A stretch of 64,000 nt of DNA from the NCBI RefSeq assembly GCF_033954835.1, contig NZ_CP121471.1, forward strand, positions 2,908,501 to 2,972,500, written 5' to 3'. Below are positions 52,558-61,043 of the stretch, in pieces. Origin of the DNA: Thiorhodovibrio frisius. Lineage in GTDB: Bacteria > Pseudomonadota > Gammaproteobacteria > Chromatiales > Chromatiaceae. The notes beneath the pieces were generated by a model. It saw only the letters and a list, made by a program, of their open reading frames with translations, made no database searches and was not told the DNA's origin. Made by a program: the position numbers and the translations under genes. Every line of letters starts with the position of its first letter. Positions within the stretch are counted from its first letter, which is position 1.

Positions 52558-53829
52558 TCATCCTCGCACAAGCGGGCCGGACGGCTGCATACCCGAGGCG
52601 CATTCAGGGGTGGATGCATCCCAAATCAGGCGCGGGTCGAAACTCATGGCCGCGAATATGGTGATGATGACCACGGCGCAAAAAAACACCGCGCCCGCCT
52701 CGGCCTGAATCGATGCCAGATTCCCTAAATGCACCAGCGCCACCAGAATGGTGACCACATAGACATCTACCATGGACCAGCGCCCGATGGCCTCGGTGAT
52801 GCGATACAACCGCGTGCGATCAACCGGCCGCCAGCGCGAGCGCAGTTGCACCGAGACTAGCAAAAACAACAGAATCAGCAACTTGAGCAAGGGCACAAAA
52901 ATACTCGCAACAAAAACCACCAGCGCCAGCGGCCACATATCATGGTGCAGCAAAAACAGCACACCGGACAGAATGGTATCCGACTGCTCACTGCCCAAAG
53001 AGGTGACCGTCATAATCGGGAACACATTCGCCGGGATATAAAACATCAGGGCCGCAATCACCAGCGCCCAAGTGCGCTGCAAACTGCGCGGCTTGCGGTG
53101 ATGCAGCGCACTACCACAGCGCGGACAGGCATCCGTCAGACCCGCCTCCTGCAGCGCGCGGGAAGGCACCACCTGTTCGCAGGTTTCACAACCCAGCGCC
53201 AACTCGCCGGCCTTGGGTGTCAGACGCACCGGCGCCTTGAGCGGCACCCGACTCCAGACAAGCTCGGGGTCGAGCAAAGACTGAGCCGCTGCCAGCACAA
53301 AGATCAGCACCACAAAAGCAAAGAGCGACACCCCTGCCACAATGGTCGCCATGTCGGTCAACTTGACCACCGACACCAGAATGCCGATCAGGAAAACATC
53401 CATCATGCCCCAAGGCAGCAGGTGACGAAACAGGCGGAAAGGCTGCGCCAGCCAGGGCGAAAAACGACCGGCTTTGAGCGGCAGCAGCACGCTAACCAGC
53501 AAGGCGAGTTGCAGACCCGGAGCCAGAATGCTGGTGAACAACACCACCAAGGCCACTTCCCATTTGCCTTGCTCAATCAGGCTGAAAACGCCAGTGCTCA
53601 GCGTGGTCTCGGTGATCTGCCCCTGCATTTGAAAGGACAAAAAGGGAAAGCTGTTTGCGATTACAAACAGCACCAGACCAGCCAGCGTGAGCGCCAGAGT
53701 GTGATCAAGACTGTTTGCCCTGGCGCGGTGCAGCGTGAAACTGCACCGCGCGCAACGAACGACGCTACCAGCCGCCAGCGGCGGGGCATTCTGCAGCAGA
53801 TCGCACTCGGGGCAAAGATACACAGCCAT
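52558..53829 (-). CDS. pqiA: PqiA-type inner membrane protein
   Basis: A 423-residue protein with two PqiA domains, each introduced by a zinc ribbon: YLCPECDLLQ plus VVRCARCSFTL near the N-terminus, and LGCETCEQVV plus DACPRCGSALHHR in the middle. Each half has four hydrophobic helices. It is the inner-membrane partner of PqiB/PqiC. First gene of the pqiABC operon. Confidence 0.92.
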   Translation of the reverse strand: MAVYLCPECDLLQNAPPLAAGSVVRCARCSFTLHRARANSLDHTLALTLAGLVLFVIANSFPFLSFQMQGQITETTLSTGVFSLIEQGKWEVALVVLFTSILAPGLQLALLVSVLLPLKAGRFSPWLAQPFRLFRHLLPWGMMDVFLIGILVSVVKLTDMATIVAGVSLFAFVVLIFVLAAAQSLLDPELVWSRVPLKAPVRLTPKAGELALGCETCEQVVPSRALQEAGLTDACPRCGSALHHRKPRSLQRTWALVIAALMFYIPANVFPIMTVTSLGSEQSDTILSGVLFLLHHDMWPLALVVFVASIFVPLLKLLILLFLLVSVQLRSRWRPVDRTRLYRITEAIGRWSMVDVYVVTILVALVHLGNLASIQAEAGAVFFCAVVIITIFAAMSFDPRLIWDASTPECASGMQPSGPLVRG

Positions 53830-53901
53830 GGCTGCGCCGGCGAAAACGCTTCTTTAGGGCAGGTCGCAGGCGCGCCCCGCCATCTTGGTGGATTCCAGAT
53901 C

Positions 53902-53924
53902 AAAGCCGGCTCAAGGCCGGCTTT
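53902..53924 (-). terminator. Possible terminator hairpin after the rhodanese gene
   Basis: AAAGCCGGC and GCCGGCTTT form a perfect 9-bp stem around a TCAAG loop, 54 bases after the rhodanese stop and before pqiA. A short T-run is part of the stem only, so termination efficiency is uncertain. Confidence 0.45.
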
Positions 53925-53978
53925 AACCCAGATTCAGACTAGGGGCGTTACCGCTCAGGCTAAGGCCCAGTATCAGGC

Positions 53979-54671
53979 TCAGTCCGGCTCAACCGTGGTT
54001 AACCCAACGCTGACCCAATCCTGCATGCCACCGCGATACCATTTCATTTTGTCTACCGGATAGCCGATGCCATTCAGCGTTTTGATATTGATAGACGATT
54101 GCGGGCACCAGATGCCATTGCAGAAAAAGACCAGGGTCTTAGCATCGTCGAACGACCATGTTTTGGTTTGCGGGTCCTGCTTGGCGCCGAACTCATCGCT
54201 CAGGATGTGTACAAGAGATTCTGCCGCACTTGGCGCCGCGAAGGTCTTGCCGCCTTCATGGTTGATCTTATTCCAGGGAATATTGACTGCGCCCGGAATC
54301 GTCCCCTGCATGACCCAGTCGGGCGTGCGCGAATCGACCACCAAAAGAGTGTCATCGCCCTCGCTGATGCGCTGCAAGTAGCCGAGCATGTCAATTTCGC
54401 CAATGGTTTCAACGCCTGGCACCACAACCATGGGCTGCACGCAGAAGGGCGGACAGCCGCGATCAGTCTTCTGATACATTTCCGGGAGGGTCGCATTGCG
54501 ATCATTCCCACGCTCGATCGTGATCAGCTCGCCGTTGTGCATGACCTCCACGGACTCAATCTCCGAGGTAATGCGATTGTCCGCCGCGCTCAGTGTCAGC
54601 GGCAGCAGCAGGGCCGCGATCATGCAGCCGCCAAGTACGCTCGAAAAGGGCGCGATTGAAAAGGTTTTCAT
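53979..54671 (-). CDS. Exported rhodanese-like protein with CPPFC motif
   Basis: A 230-residue protein with a signal peptide (SVLGGCMIAALLLPLTLSAA). A rhodanese domain follows: LLVVDSRTPDWVMQGTIPGA, and VFFCNGIWCPQSS with the catalytic-position Cys in CNGIWC. Before it, DRGCPPFCVQPM adds another close cysteine pair. The role is likely in periplasmic sulfur or thiol chemistry; the exact substrate is unknown. It is upstream of pqiABC on the same strand but separated by about 150 bases and a hairpin. Confidence 0.82.
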   Translation of the reverse strand: MKTFSIAPFSSVLGGCMIAALLLPLTLSAADNRITSEIESVEVMHNGELITIERGNDRNATLPEMYQKTDRGCPPFCVQPMVVVPGVETIGEIDMLGYLQRISEGDDTLLVVDSRTPDWVMQGTIPGAVNIPWNKINHEGGKTFAAPSAAESLVHILSDEFGAKQDPQTKTWSFDDAKTLVFFCNGIWCPQSSINIKTLNGIGYPVDKMKWYRGGMQDWVSVGLTTVEPD

Positions 54672-55119
54672 AGCGACAAATCTCCTTTGGTCAGCAGCGA
54701 ATACGCATCACCCCGGTCACCCCTGGGACGATAACGCGCTTGTTTCACGGGAAGCTCTCCTGGCCTTCTGCCAAGGTCACCATCTTACCAGCTTGACTCC
54801 CCTCGCGCGCTCCAAGCAGCACTTCGCCCTGCACAAGGCAGTGCGCGAGCGCATCCGCTACTTTCGGCTCAAGCCCCCGGCGTTGCCCCATCCCTCAGAG
54901 ACAGGCGCTTACCTCAAGGGCTTCAAGAGGCGCGACGCACTACCGACATCAACGAACACAAGATCGGCGAGACAGCTTTTCTGTCCTTGCCTTGTAGCAC
55001 TTCATTTCGACCGAATCCTCTGGTACATTTTCCGGAACGATTGCGCACCGATGATCCGACCGATTGGTTACTCCGGCGCGGCACTAACGAATACTCGCGC
55101 ATTCGCGCTCGATTGACTC
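54672..55119. other. Intergenic region with a possible nucleotidyltransferase-like remnant
   Basis: No complete gene is visible in these 448 bases. In one plus-strand frame, 54745-54790 encodes SREALLAFCQGHHLTSL, which resembles the N-terminus of MntA-type nucleotidyltransferases, but the continuation does not hold the GSxxRG motif. I treat it as a degraded fragment at best. Confidence 0.35.
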
Positions 55120-55590
55120 ATGGACTCAAAAGCAAAAAACTACCTCGAGCGGTATTTGGCGACTTTGCCTCAAAATGTGCGCGAACAATATCGCCAATTC
55201 GACGCCTATCATTTCTGCGCTGACAAGGAAAATGCCGACATTTGCGCCGAGTTGGTGGTCAAAGGCGAAAAAAAAGCAACAGCCGGCCTGGTTTGGAGTT
55301 ACGAGGCAGAGGCTGAACCTTTGCCGGAGATCTGCAAACTCACTGTCATCACGGATTGGAACAAGACCCCGCAGTGCATCATTGAAACCACAGCAGTCGA
55401 GATAAAATCATTCAAGGATGTTGATTCGGCATTCGCGCTCGAAGAAGGGGAAGGCGATAAAACATTAGACTCTTGGAGAAGCGAACACTGGAAATTCTTC
55501 AGCGCCGAGTGCGAGGAGCTGAACAAGGAGCCTAGCGAGGAGATGCCGGTGGTTTTGGAACGTTTCAAAGTTGTTTATCTTGGAGTCTAA
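55120..55590 (+). CDS. ASCH-domain protein
   Basis: A 156-residue protein of the ASCH fold (YqfB/PF04266-like): EKKATAGLVWSYEAEAEPLP, KLTVITDWNKTPQCIIETTA and DKTLDSWRSEHWKFFSAECE are the typical stations. ASCH proteins are RNA-binding-like, and some act as amidohydrolases on modified nucleosides. GC content is lower than the surroundings. ATG at 55120. Confidence 0.82.
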   Translation: MDSKAKNYLERYLATLPQNVREQYRQFDAYHFCADKENADICAELVVKGEKKATAGLVWSYEAEAEPLPEICKLTVITDWNKTPQCIIETTAVEIKSFKDVDSAFALEEGEGDKTLDSWRSEHWKFFSAECEELNKEPSEEMPVVLERFKVVYLGV

Positions 55591-55702
55591 GGCCAGCACG
55601 TCGAACAGGTTGTTTGTTTTTGACCCTCTCGCTCTTATGATTTCAATGACTTAAATTCTCAGTGTTTTGATTCAGACAAGAATCGCCCCCTAATCCTCAT
55701 GG

Positions 55703-56773
55703 TTAAGGCAGGCCATACCAAGCTCCGCGACCCTGGCCATGCAAGGTCAAATAGCCCTGCTCGCGCAGCATTTTGAAGTGCATCTTTAGGGTATTGCGGC
55801 TCGCGCCGGTAATGGTGACGGCATCAGCGATGGTGACACGCCCGTGGTCGCGCGCATGATCAAGAATTTGAAGCGCCAAATCCGGTAGTTTGGCCAACAA
55901 CAGCCGTTCACGCTCGACCTTCTCACGCAGCCGGCACATCTGGCGGTGCAGGGCCTTGAGAAAAAACCTCAGCCACGGCTCCCAGTCCGGCGCATCGGTA
56001 CGCAGACCGGCCTGGGTCTGACGCAGGGCCAGGTAATAGCCTTCCTTGCTCTGTTCGATCACGGTTTCGAGCGAACTGTAAGGCACATACGCATAGCCGG
56101 CGCGCAGCAGCAGCAAGGTGGTCAATACCCGGCTCAGCCGTCCATTGCCGTCCTGGAACGGATGAATGGCGAGGAAAACCACCACGAAGATACCGATAGC
56201 GATCAGGGGATGCAGCTCGTCCCGCCGTGCCTGGCTGACTGCCGGATTGGACGCCTGGTTGAACCAGGTCAGCAGTTCGGCCATCAATTGCGGGGTCTCG
56301 AAGGGGCTCGCGGTTTCAAACACAATACCAACTTTTCGGCCGTCCGCATCGAACGCGGCGACGCTGTTTGATGTTGTCTTGTAGTCACCGCGATGGCGCT
56401 CGTCCTTGTCACTGTATCGGAGCAGGTCACGGTGAAGCTGGCGAATATGATTCTCGGTGATGGCGATCTCGGCCCAGGCTGCAAAGACGGTCTCCATCAC
56501 ATCCGCGTAGCCAGCCACTTCCTGCTCGTCACGCGAGTCGAAGGACTGGATATCCAGATTCGACAGCAGCCGTTCAACCTCGCGATCAGACAGGCGGCTG
56601 CCCTCAATGCGGGTCGAGGAACCAATACTTTCGACCGTCGCCATCCGACGGAGTGCCGACAGGCGTTCCGGGGCCAGGGTGCCGAGCGCCCGCCAGGCGC
56701 CCTTGAACTCGTCGATCTCGGCGACAAGCAAGAGCATCTCGGCGGTGATACGAAAACTGGATGTTTGGAACAT
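55703..56773 (-). CDS. Fic-domain protein AMPylator (class II)
   Basis: A 356-residue Fic protein. The catalytic motif HPFQDGNGRLSR is complete at 204-215. An inhibitory helix motif S-x-x-x-E-G (Ser53 to Gly58) lies N-terminally, which makes it a class II Fic that should be self-inhibited. A C-terminal winged-helix-like segment (ITGASRNTLKMHFKMLREQG) resembles a DNA-binding domain. Fic enzymes usually transfer AMP to Ser/Thr/Tyr of target proteins. No separate antitoxin is adjacent, as expected for class II. Confidence 0.9.
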   Translation of the reverse strand: MFQTSSFRITAEMLLLVAEIDEFKGAWRALGTLAPERLSALRRMATVESIGSSTRIEGSRLSDREVERLLSNLDIQSFDSRDEQEVAGYADVMETVFAAWAEIAITENHIRQLHRDLLRYSDKDERHRGDYKTTSNSVAAFDADGRKVGIVFETASPFETPQLMAELLTWFNQASNPAVSQARRDELHPLIAIGIFVVVFLAIHPFQDGNGRLSRVLTTLLLLRAGYAYVPYSSLETVIEQSKEGYYLALRQTQAGLRTDAPDWEPWLRFFLKALHRQMCRLREKVERERLLLAKLPDLALQILDHARDHGRVTIADAVTITGASRNTLKMHFKMLREQGYLTLHGQGRGAWYGLP

Positions 56774-56932
56774 GATCCATTTCTACACCCACAAACACCC
56801 ATTCCGCAACCCACCTATCTGCCGAGCGCCTGCAAGAAAACTTTCATGACCGGGCAGGATGCCGGCTATCTCGACTCGGCGAATGAATGCGCCGCTACGG
56901 ATGGAAGGAACATTTGTTGCCGGCATCTCGCC

Positions 56933-57307
56933 TTAATCTTGCCCGGCCTTAACGCCCGGCAGGGGCGTTTTCTTGCCCTCTGCATCCAGCCGCACGAAGG
57001 TGACGCACGTGGAAAAGATCTGCATCTCGGCGCCGGTGTCCAGGTCGTCGCTGAAGACGATCACCCGGTAGGCGACCGAGGTAGTGCCACGCCGGCTCTC
57101 GCTCGCATCGAAGCGCAGCACCATGCCCTGGCGCGTGCCGCAGTGAAATTCGACATTGTCCATAGCGACAGTCACCAAGCGGCAGCCTGGGTAGTCGCGA
57201 CTAGCTGCAATCCAGGAGATTTCGTCCACCCATTTGAGCAAGAAGCCACCAAAAAGGTAGCCGTAGTGGTTCAGGTGCTCGGGTCGCACCACCTTGAAGC
57301 TTTCCAT
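56933..57307 (-). CDS. Acyl-CoA thioesterase (hotdog fold)
   Basis: A 124-residue YciA/BFIT-type thioesterase: MESFKVVRPEHLNHYGYLFG, LKWVDEISWIAASR (catalytic Asp region) and VTVAMDNVEFHCGTRQGMVL. It hydrolyses acyl-CoA to free acid. The true start is the ATG at 57307; the longer frame upstream runs antisense into the symporter gene. It is divergent from the symporter cluster and may serve its CoA-ester metabolism (inference). Confidence 0.87.
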   Translation of the reverse strand: MESFKVVRPEHLNHYGYLFGGFLLKWVDEISWIAASRDYPGCRLVTVAMDNVEFHCGTRQGMVLRFDASESRRGTTSVAYRVIVFSDDLDTGAEMQIFSTCVTFVRLDAEGKKTPLPGVKAGQD

Positions 57308-57541
57308 CTCGACAACAGTCCTCCCCGCTCGTCCCGCCGGCGATCCGTCCGCATCGGAATCATCAAAACCGGAAAAAATGAAGGTTTTATTGCGCCAGGT
57401 CCATGAAATGAACTTGCGTTTTGCGTATGGTTCCGCGCCAGCTTTGCGACAAACTTGTGACAGGTGTCGCGGCCGGCGCCACAACTCTGGCTCAACAACA
57501 ATGACATAAAGCGCTAGCGGGCGCGACTTGAGGGGGTACGC

Positions 57542-59395
57542 ATGACAGGACAGTCCGGGCTCGGCTGGATCGACATTCTGGTTATTCTTCTCTATCTGAT
57601 CGCCACTGGGTACCTCGGCTGGCTCGGCTATCGCGGCACGCGCTCGGCGGCGGATTTTCTGGTCGGCGGGCGCTCGGCGCATCCGGTCATCATGGCCATC
57701 TCCTACGGAGCTACCTTCATCTCCACGGCTGCCATTGTCGGTTTTGGCGGCGTCGCCGGGCTCTTTGGCATGAGCCTGCTATGGCTGACTTTTCTGAACA
57801 TCGGCGTGGGTATTTTCATCGCCTTCGTCTTCTTAGGCGAGCCCACCCGACGCATGGGGCACCGGCTCGGCGCCCATACCTTTGGCGAGCTGCTGGGACT
57901 GCGCTATCAGAGCCGGGCGGTGCAGATTTTCGCCGGAACCCTAGTGTTTCTGTTCATGCCGCTCTACTCGGCTGCGGTGATGACCGGCGGCAGTATTTTC
58001 GCCGCCACCCAGTTTGGTATCGACTTCGAGGTGGCGCTGCTGATCTTCGCCCTGATCACCGCCGCCTACGTGGTACCCGGCGGGCTCAAAGCGGTCATGT
58101 ACACCGATACCCTGCAGGGCTTTGTGATGATCGCGGCCATGATCTTTCTGCTCTGGTTCACCTACAGCCAGCTCGGCGGCGTCGGCGAGGCCCATCGCTT
58201 CCTGACCGACATGGCCGACATGGTGCCAGCCAAGCTGCAAGCCATCGGCCATCAGGGCTGGACCGAGATGCCAGCCTTCGGCTGGGGCTCCAACAGCTAT
58301 AACCTGTGGTGGATTGTGGTCAGCACCATCATCCTCGGTGTGGGCATCGGGGTGCTGGCGCAGCCGCAGCTCGCGGTGCGCTTTATGACGGTGCGCAGCC
58401 GGCGCGAACTCGACCGCGCGGTGCCCATTGGCGCTGTCTTCATCATGCTGATGACAGGCACGCCCTTCATCGTCGGCAGCCTGTCGAACGCCTGGTTCGC
58501 CCAGCATGGGCCGCTGCTGAATGGCCAAGTGGAGCAGGTAATCGACGCCGACACCGATCGCGCAATGGTCGCGCTGATGCGCCAGAACGACGTCGGTGCC
58601 TGGACGCCTATCCTGGGCAAAGACAAGAAGCCCGCCGTGGTGCCCCTGATCATTACCACCCGCGAACAGGCTGCGGATGCCAGCGGCCAGGGGTTCGAGC
58701 TGGTCTCCGGGCGCTCGTCCATTATCACCTACGTGAAGGGCGAGGCCGATCAGGTCATCCCAACGTTCATCTCCACTGCCCTGCCACGCTGGTTCGGGAT
58801 TATTTTCTTCCTCGCCATGCTGGCGGCGGCTATGAGCACCATGTCGAGTCAGTTCCATACCATCGGCACTGCGGCTGGGCGCGATCTTTATGAACAGATC
58901 AGCCGCAAGCCGCATGGCAGCGAGCCAAGCCTGCTGGCGATGCGCTTGGCGGTGGTTGTCGGCCTACTGGTCGCCGTCACCATCAGCTACACGGTGCGCG
59001 AGGGCTATGTGATCGCGCGCTTCACCGCGATCTTTTTCGGGCTGTGCGCAGCAGCCTTTATGCCGGCTTATATTGGCGGGCTTTTCTTCAGAGGCGTCAC
59101 GCGCGCCGGGGCGCTAGCCTCCATGAGCGTCGGCTTTGGGGTTTCGGCCTTCTGGCTGGTGTTCATCAAAGCCAAGGAGGCGGGGACCATCGGCCTGGTG
59201 CAACTGGTCACCGGCGGCAAGCCCAGCCTGCTCGCCGACGCGCCCAACTGGCCGGTGGTGGACCCAATCGTTGTGGCGCTGCCGCTGTCGGCGCTGACGC
59301 TGATTCTTGTCAGTGCCTTCACCCGCAAGCCCGATGAGGCGCACTTGGCCCAGTGCTTCACCCCCCGCCGTCGCGCGCGCGCAACCGCATCCTGA
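57542..59395 (+). CDS. Sodium:solute symporter family transporter
   Basis: A 617-residue SSS-family permease with about 13 hydrophobic helices; FLVGGRSAHPVIMAISYGAT and GGLKAVMYTDTLQGFVM are family landmarks, and AMSTMSSQFHTIGTAAGRDL is the Na+-binding helix region. A variable loop of about 100 residues (300-400) is present. It is distinct from the acetate-type symporter at 29666. Next to a small accessory protein and a porin, it likely imports an organic acid. Confidence 0.87.
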   Translation: MTGQSGLGWIDILVILLYLIATGYLGWLGYRGTRSAADFLVGGRSAHPVIMAISYGATFISTAAIVGFGGVAGLFGMSLLWLTFLNIGVGIFIAFVFLGEPTRRMGHRLGAHTFGELLGLRYQSRAVQIFAGTLVFLFMPLYSAAVMTGGSIFAATQFGIDFEVALLIFALITAAYVVPGGLKAVMYTDTLQGFVMIAAMIFLLWFTYSQLGGVGEAHRFLTDMADMVPAKLQAIGHQGWTEMPAFGWGSNSYNLWWIVVSTIILGVGIGVLAQPQLAVRFMTVRSRRELDRAVPIGAVFIMLMTGTPFIVGSLSNAWFAQHGPLLNGQVEQVIDADTDRAMVALMRQNDVGAWTPILGKDKKPAVVPLIITTREQAADASGQGFELVSGRSSIITYVKGEADQVIPTFISTALPRWFGIIFFLAMLAAAMSTMSSQFHTIGTAAGRDLYEQISRKPHGSEPSLLAMRLAVVVGLLVAVTISYTVREGYVIARFTAIFFGLCAAAFMPAYIGGLFFRGVTRAGALASMSVGFGVSAFWLVFIKAKEAGTIGLVQLVTGGKPSLLADAPNWPVVDPIVVALPLSALTLILVSAFTRKPDEAHLAQCFTPRRRARATAS

Positions 59396-59409
59396 CAGAG
59401 GAAACCACC

Positions 59410-59580
59410 ATGCTCGGAATCCCTGACCCCTGGGTCGCCACCGCCTATCTTGGCTGCATTCTCATGGCCATCGTGTCCCTGATCTACGGACTGGTGCGCC
59501 GTAACGCCGCGCCCGATGAAATCACACCCGTCGACCGTGACTGGGCGATCGAAGAGAGGAAAGCTGACCATGATCTTTAA
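59410..59580 (+). CDS. Symporter small accessory protein
   Basis: A 56-residue protein with one hydrophobic helix (VATAYLGCILMAIVSLIYGL), starting at the ATG at 59410, 14 bases after the symporter stop. Such small proteins are commonly encoded directly after SSS symporters. The last residues overlap the porin start by 11 bases. Confidence 0.82.
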   Translation: MLGIPDPWVATAYLGCILMAIVSLIYGLVRRNAAPDEITPVDRDWAIEERKADHDL

Positions 59581-60964
59581 TCCACGCCAGTCCGGCCTGC
59601 TCGCCGCCACACTGCTATCCACTGCCGCGCTGGCCGCCCCGGAACAAGCCAGCAGCCCTTTCGACTGGGGCGCGGATATGCGCCTGCGCCAGATCTACAT
59701 CGGCAACGTCGGGCTGAACGACGACACCGCCACAGCTGATCGCAACTTTGAGCGCCTGCGCCTGCGCCTGTGGGGCAATTACAAGCCCAATGACCAGTTT
59801 GGGCTCAATTCCCGGCTGATCTGGGAAGGCCGCCATTATGTGCAGCCCGATGAGGACACTTACCCCCTGCCCGGGTTCCAGGACTGGTACAGCGGTGGGA
59901 TTCTGTTCGATCAGCTTAATGTCGATCTCAAGCCCATTGCCACACTGCCGCTGACGTTCAAAATCGGCCGTCAGGATCTGATCTTCGGCAACGGCTGGCT
60001 GATCCTCGAGGGCACCCCAATCGATGGATCGCGCACTATCTATTTTGATGCCGCGCGTGCCACCTATCAGCTTGAGGCGCTCGACACCACAGTCGATCTG
60101 ATCTACATCGACCAAGACGCCAACACTGGCCGCTTCCCGCAGCCGCTCAATGGCGTTATCGAAGACCAGACTGAGCAGTATGAGACCGGCGCGATCCTCT
60201 ATCTGCGCAACAAGAGCATGCTGAAAGATGGCGCGGTCGATGGCTACTTCATCTACAAGCACAGCCGCGAGAACCTGACCGATTACGTCCCCGGCCTCGA
60301 CACCGTGCGCGAGAACAACGGCGCGCCCTTCCCGTCGCCCTCGGATACCGGCGACGTCTATGGCATCGGCGCCCGAGTCGACACCAAGTTGACCGACAAA
60401 TGGAGCCTGCGGGCCGAAACCATCTACGAATGGGGCACGCGCAATAACGCCGACCTTAGCGCCTTTGGCTTCAATAGCCGCATCGGCTATTTTATCGGCG
60501 GGCCGCTTGAGCAGTCAGTGCACTTTGACTACGAATACCTGTCTGGCGATGATCCAAACAGCAGCACTAACCAGGCGTTCGACCCCCTGTGGTCACGCTG
60601 GCCGCAGTGGAGCGAACTGATGGTTTATCAGTGGCCGCTCGAGAGCCGTGTCGCCGAGGCCACCAACCTGCAGCGCCTCAATCTCGGCTGGGGCGCCAAA
60701 CCGCACGAAACCACCACGGTCACCCTGAATTACCACGCGCTCTTCGCGAATGAAAACAGCACGCGCACGGCGTCGCAACTGGCCAACATCACAGACAACG
60801 GCAAATTTCGCGGGCATTTGTTCACTGGCTGGATCAAGACCAAGCTCAACAAGCACCTCTCCGGCCACCTGGTCGCCGAATACCTGCTGCCCGGCGATTA
60901 CTACGCCAAAGATCGCCGTGACAACAGCTACTTTGTGCGCGCGGAGATCAACTTGGCCTGGTAG
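59570..60964 (+). CDS. Outer-membrane porin, alginate-export-like
   Basis: A 464-residue beta-barrel protein. A signal peptide (SGLLAATLLSTAALAAPEQA) is followed by a repetitive barrel rich in aromatic/polar alternation: NFERLRLRLWGNYKPND, LKIG-type strands such as LPLTFKIGRQDLIFGNGWLI, and a C-terminal YFVRAEINLAW ending in an aromatic residue, as required for barrel insertion. It belongs to the alginate-export (AlgE-like) family, which includes many general anion channels. It is probably the outer-membrane route for the substrate of the adjacent symporter. Start at 59570. Confidence 0.82.
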   Translation: MIFNPRQSGLLAATLLSTAALAAPEQASSPFDWGADMRLRQIYIGNVGLNDDTATADRNFERLRLRLWGNYKPNDQFGLNSRLIWEGRHYVQPDEDTYPLPGFQDWYSGGILFDQLNVDLKPIATLPLTFKIGRQDLIFGNGWLILEGTPIDGSRTIYFDAARATYQLEALDTTVDLIYIDQDANTGRFPQPLNGVIEDQTEQYETGAILYLRNKSMLKDGAVDGYFIYKHSRENLTDYVPGLDTVRENNGAPFPSPSDTGDVYGIGARVDTKLTDKWSLRAETIYEWGTRNNADLSAFGFNSRIGYFIGGPLEQSVHFDYEYLSGDDPNSSTNQAFDPLWSRWPQWSELMVYQWPLESRVAEATNLQRLNLGWGAKPHETTTVTLNYHALFANENSTRTASQLANITDNGKFRGHLFTGWIKTKLNKHLSGHLVAEYLLPGDYYAKDRRDNSYFVRAEINLAW

Positions 60965-61043
60965 CGCCGGGTTAGGTTGCCGCCTTCCCGGGATACGCTG
61001 ATAATCGCCGGTTGAAACGCTTGCAAACAGAGCTCGACTCCCA

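Noticed and set aside
54496-55116. 206-codon frame upstream of the ASCH gene as a real gene
   Set aside because: It begins antisense to the rhodanese gene, lacks a ribosome site and shows only a 15-residue resemblance to a known family.
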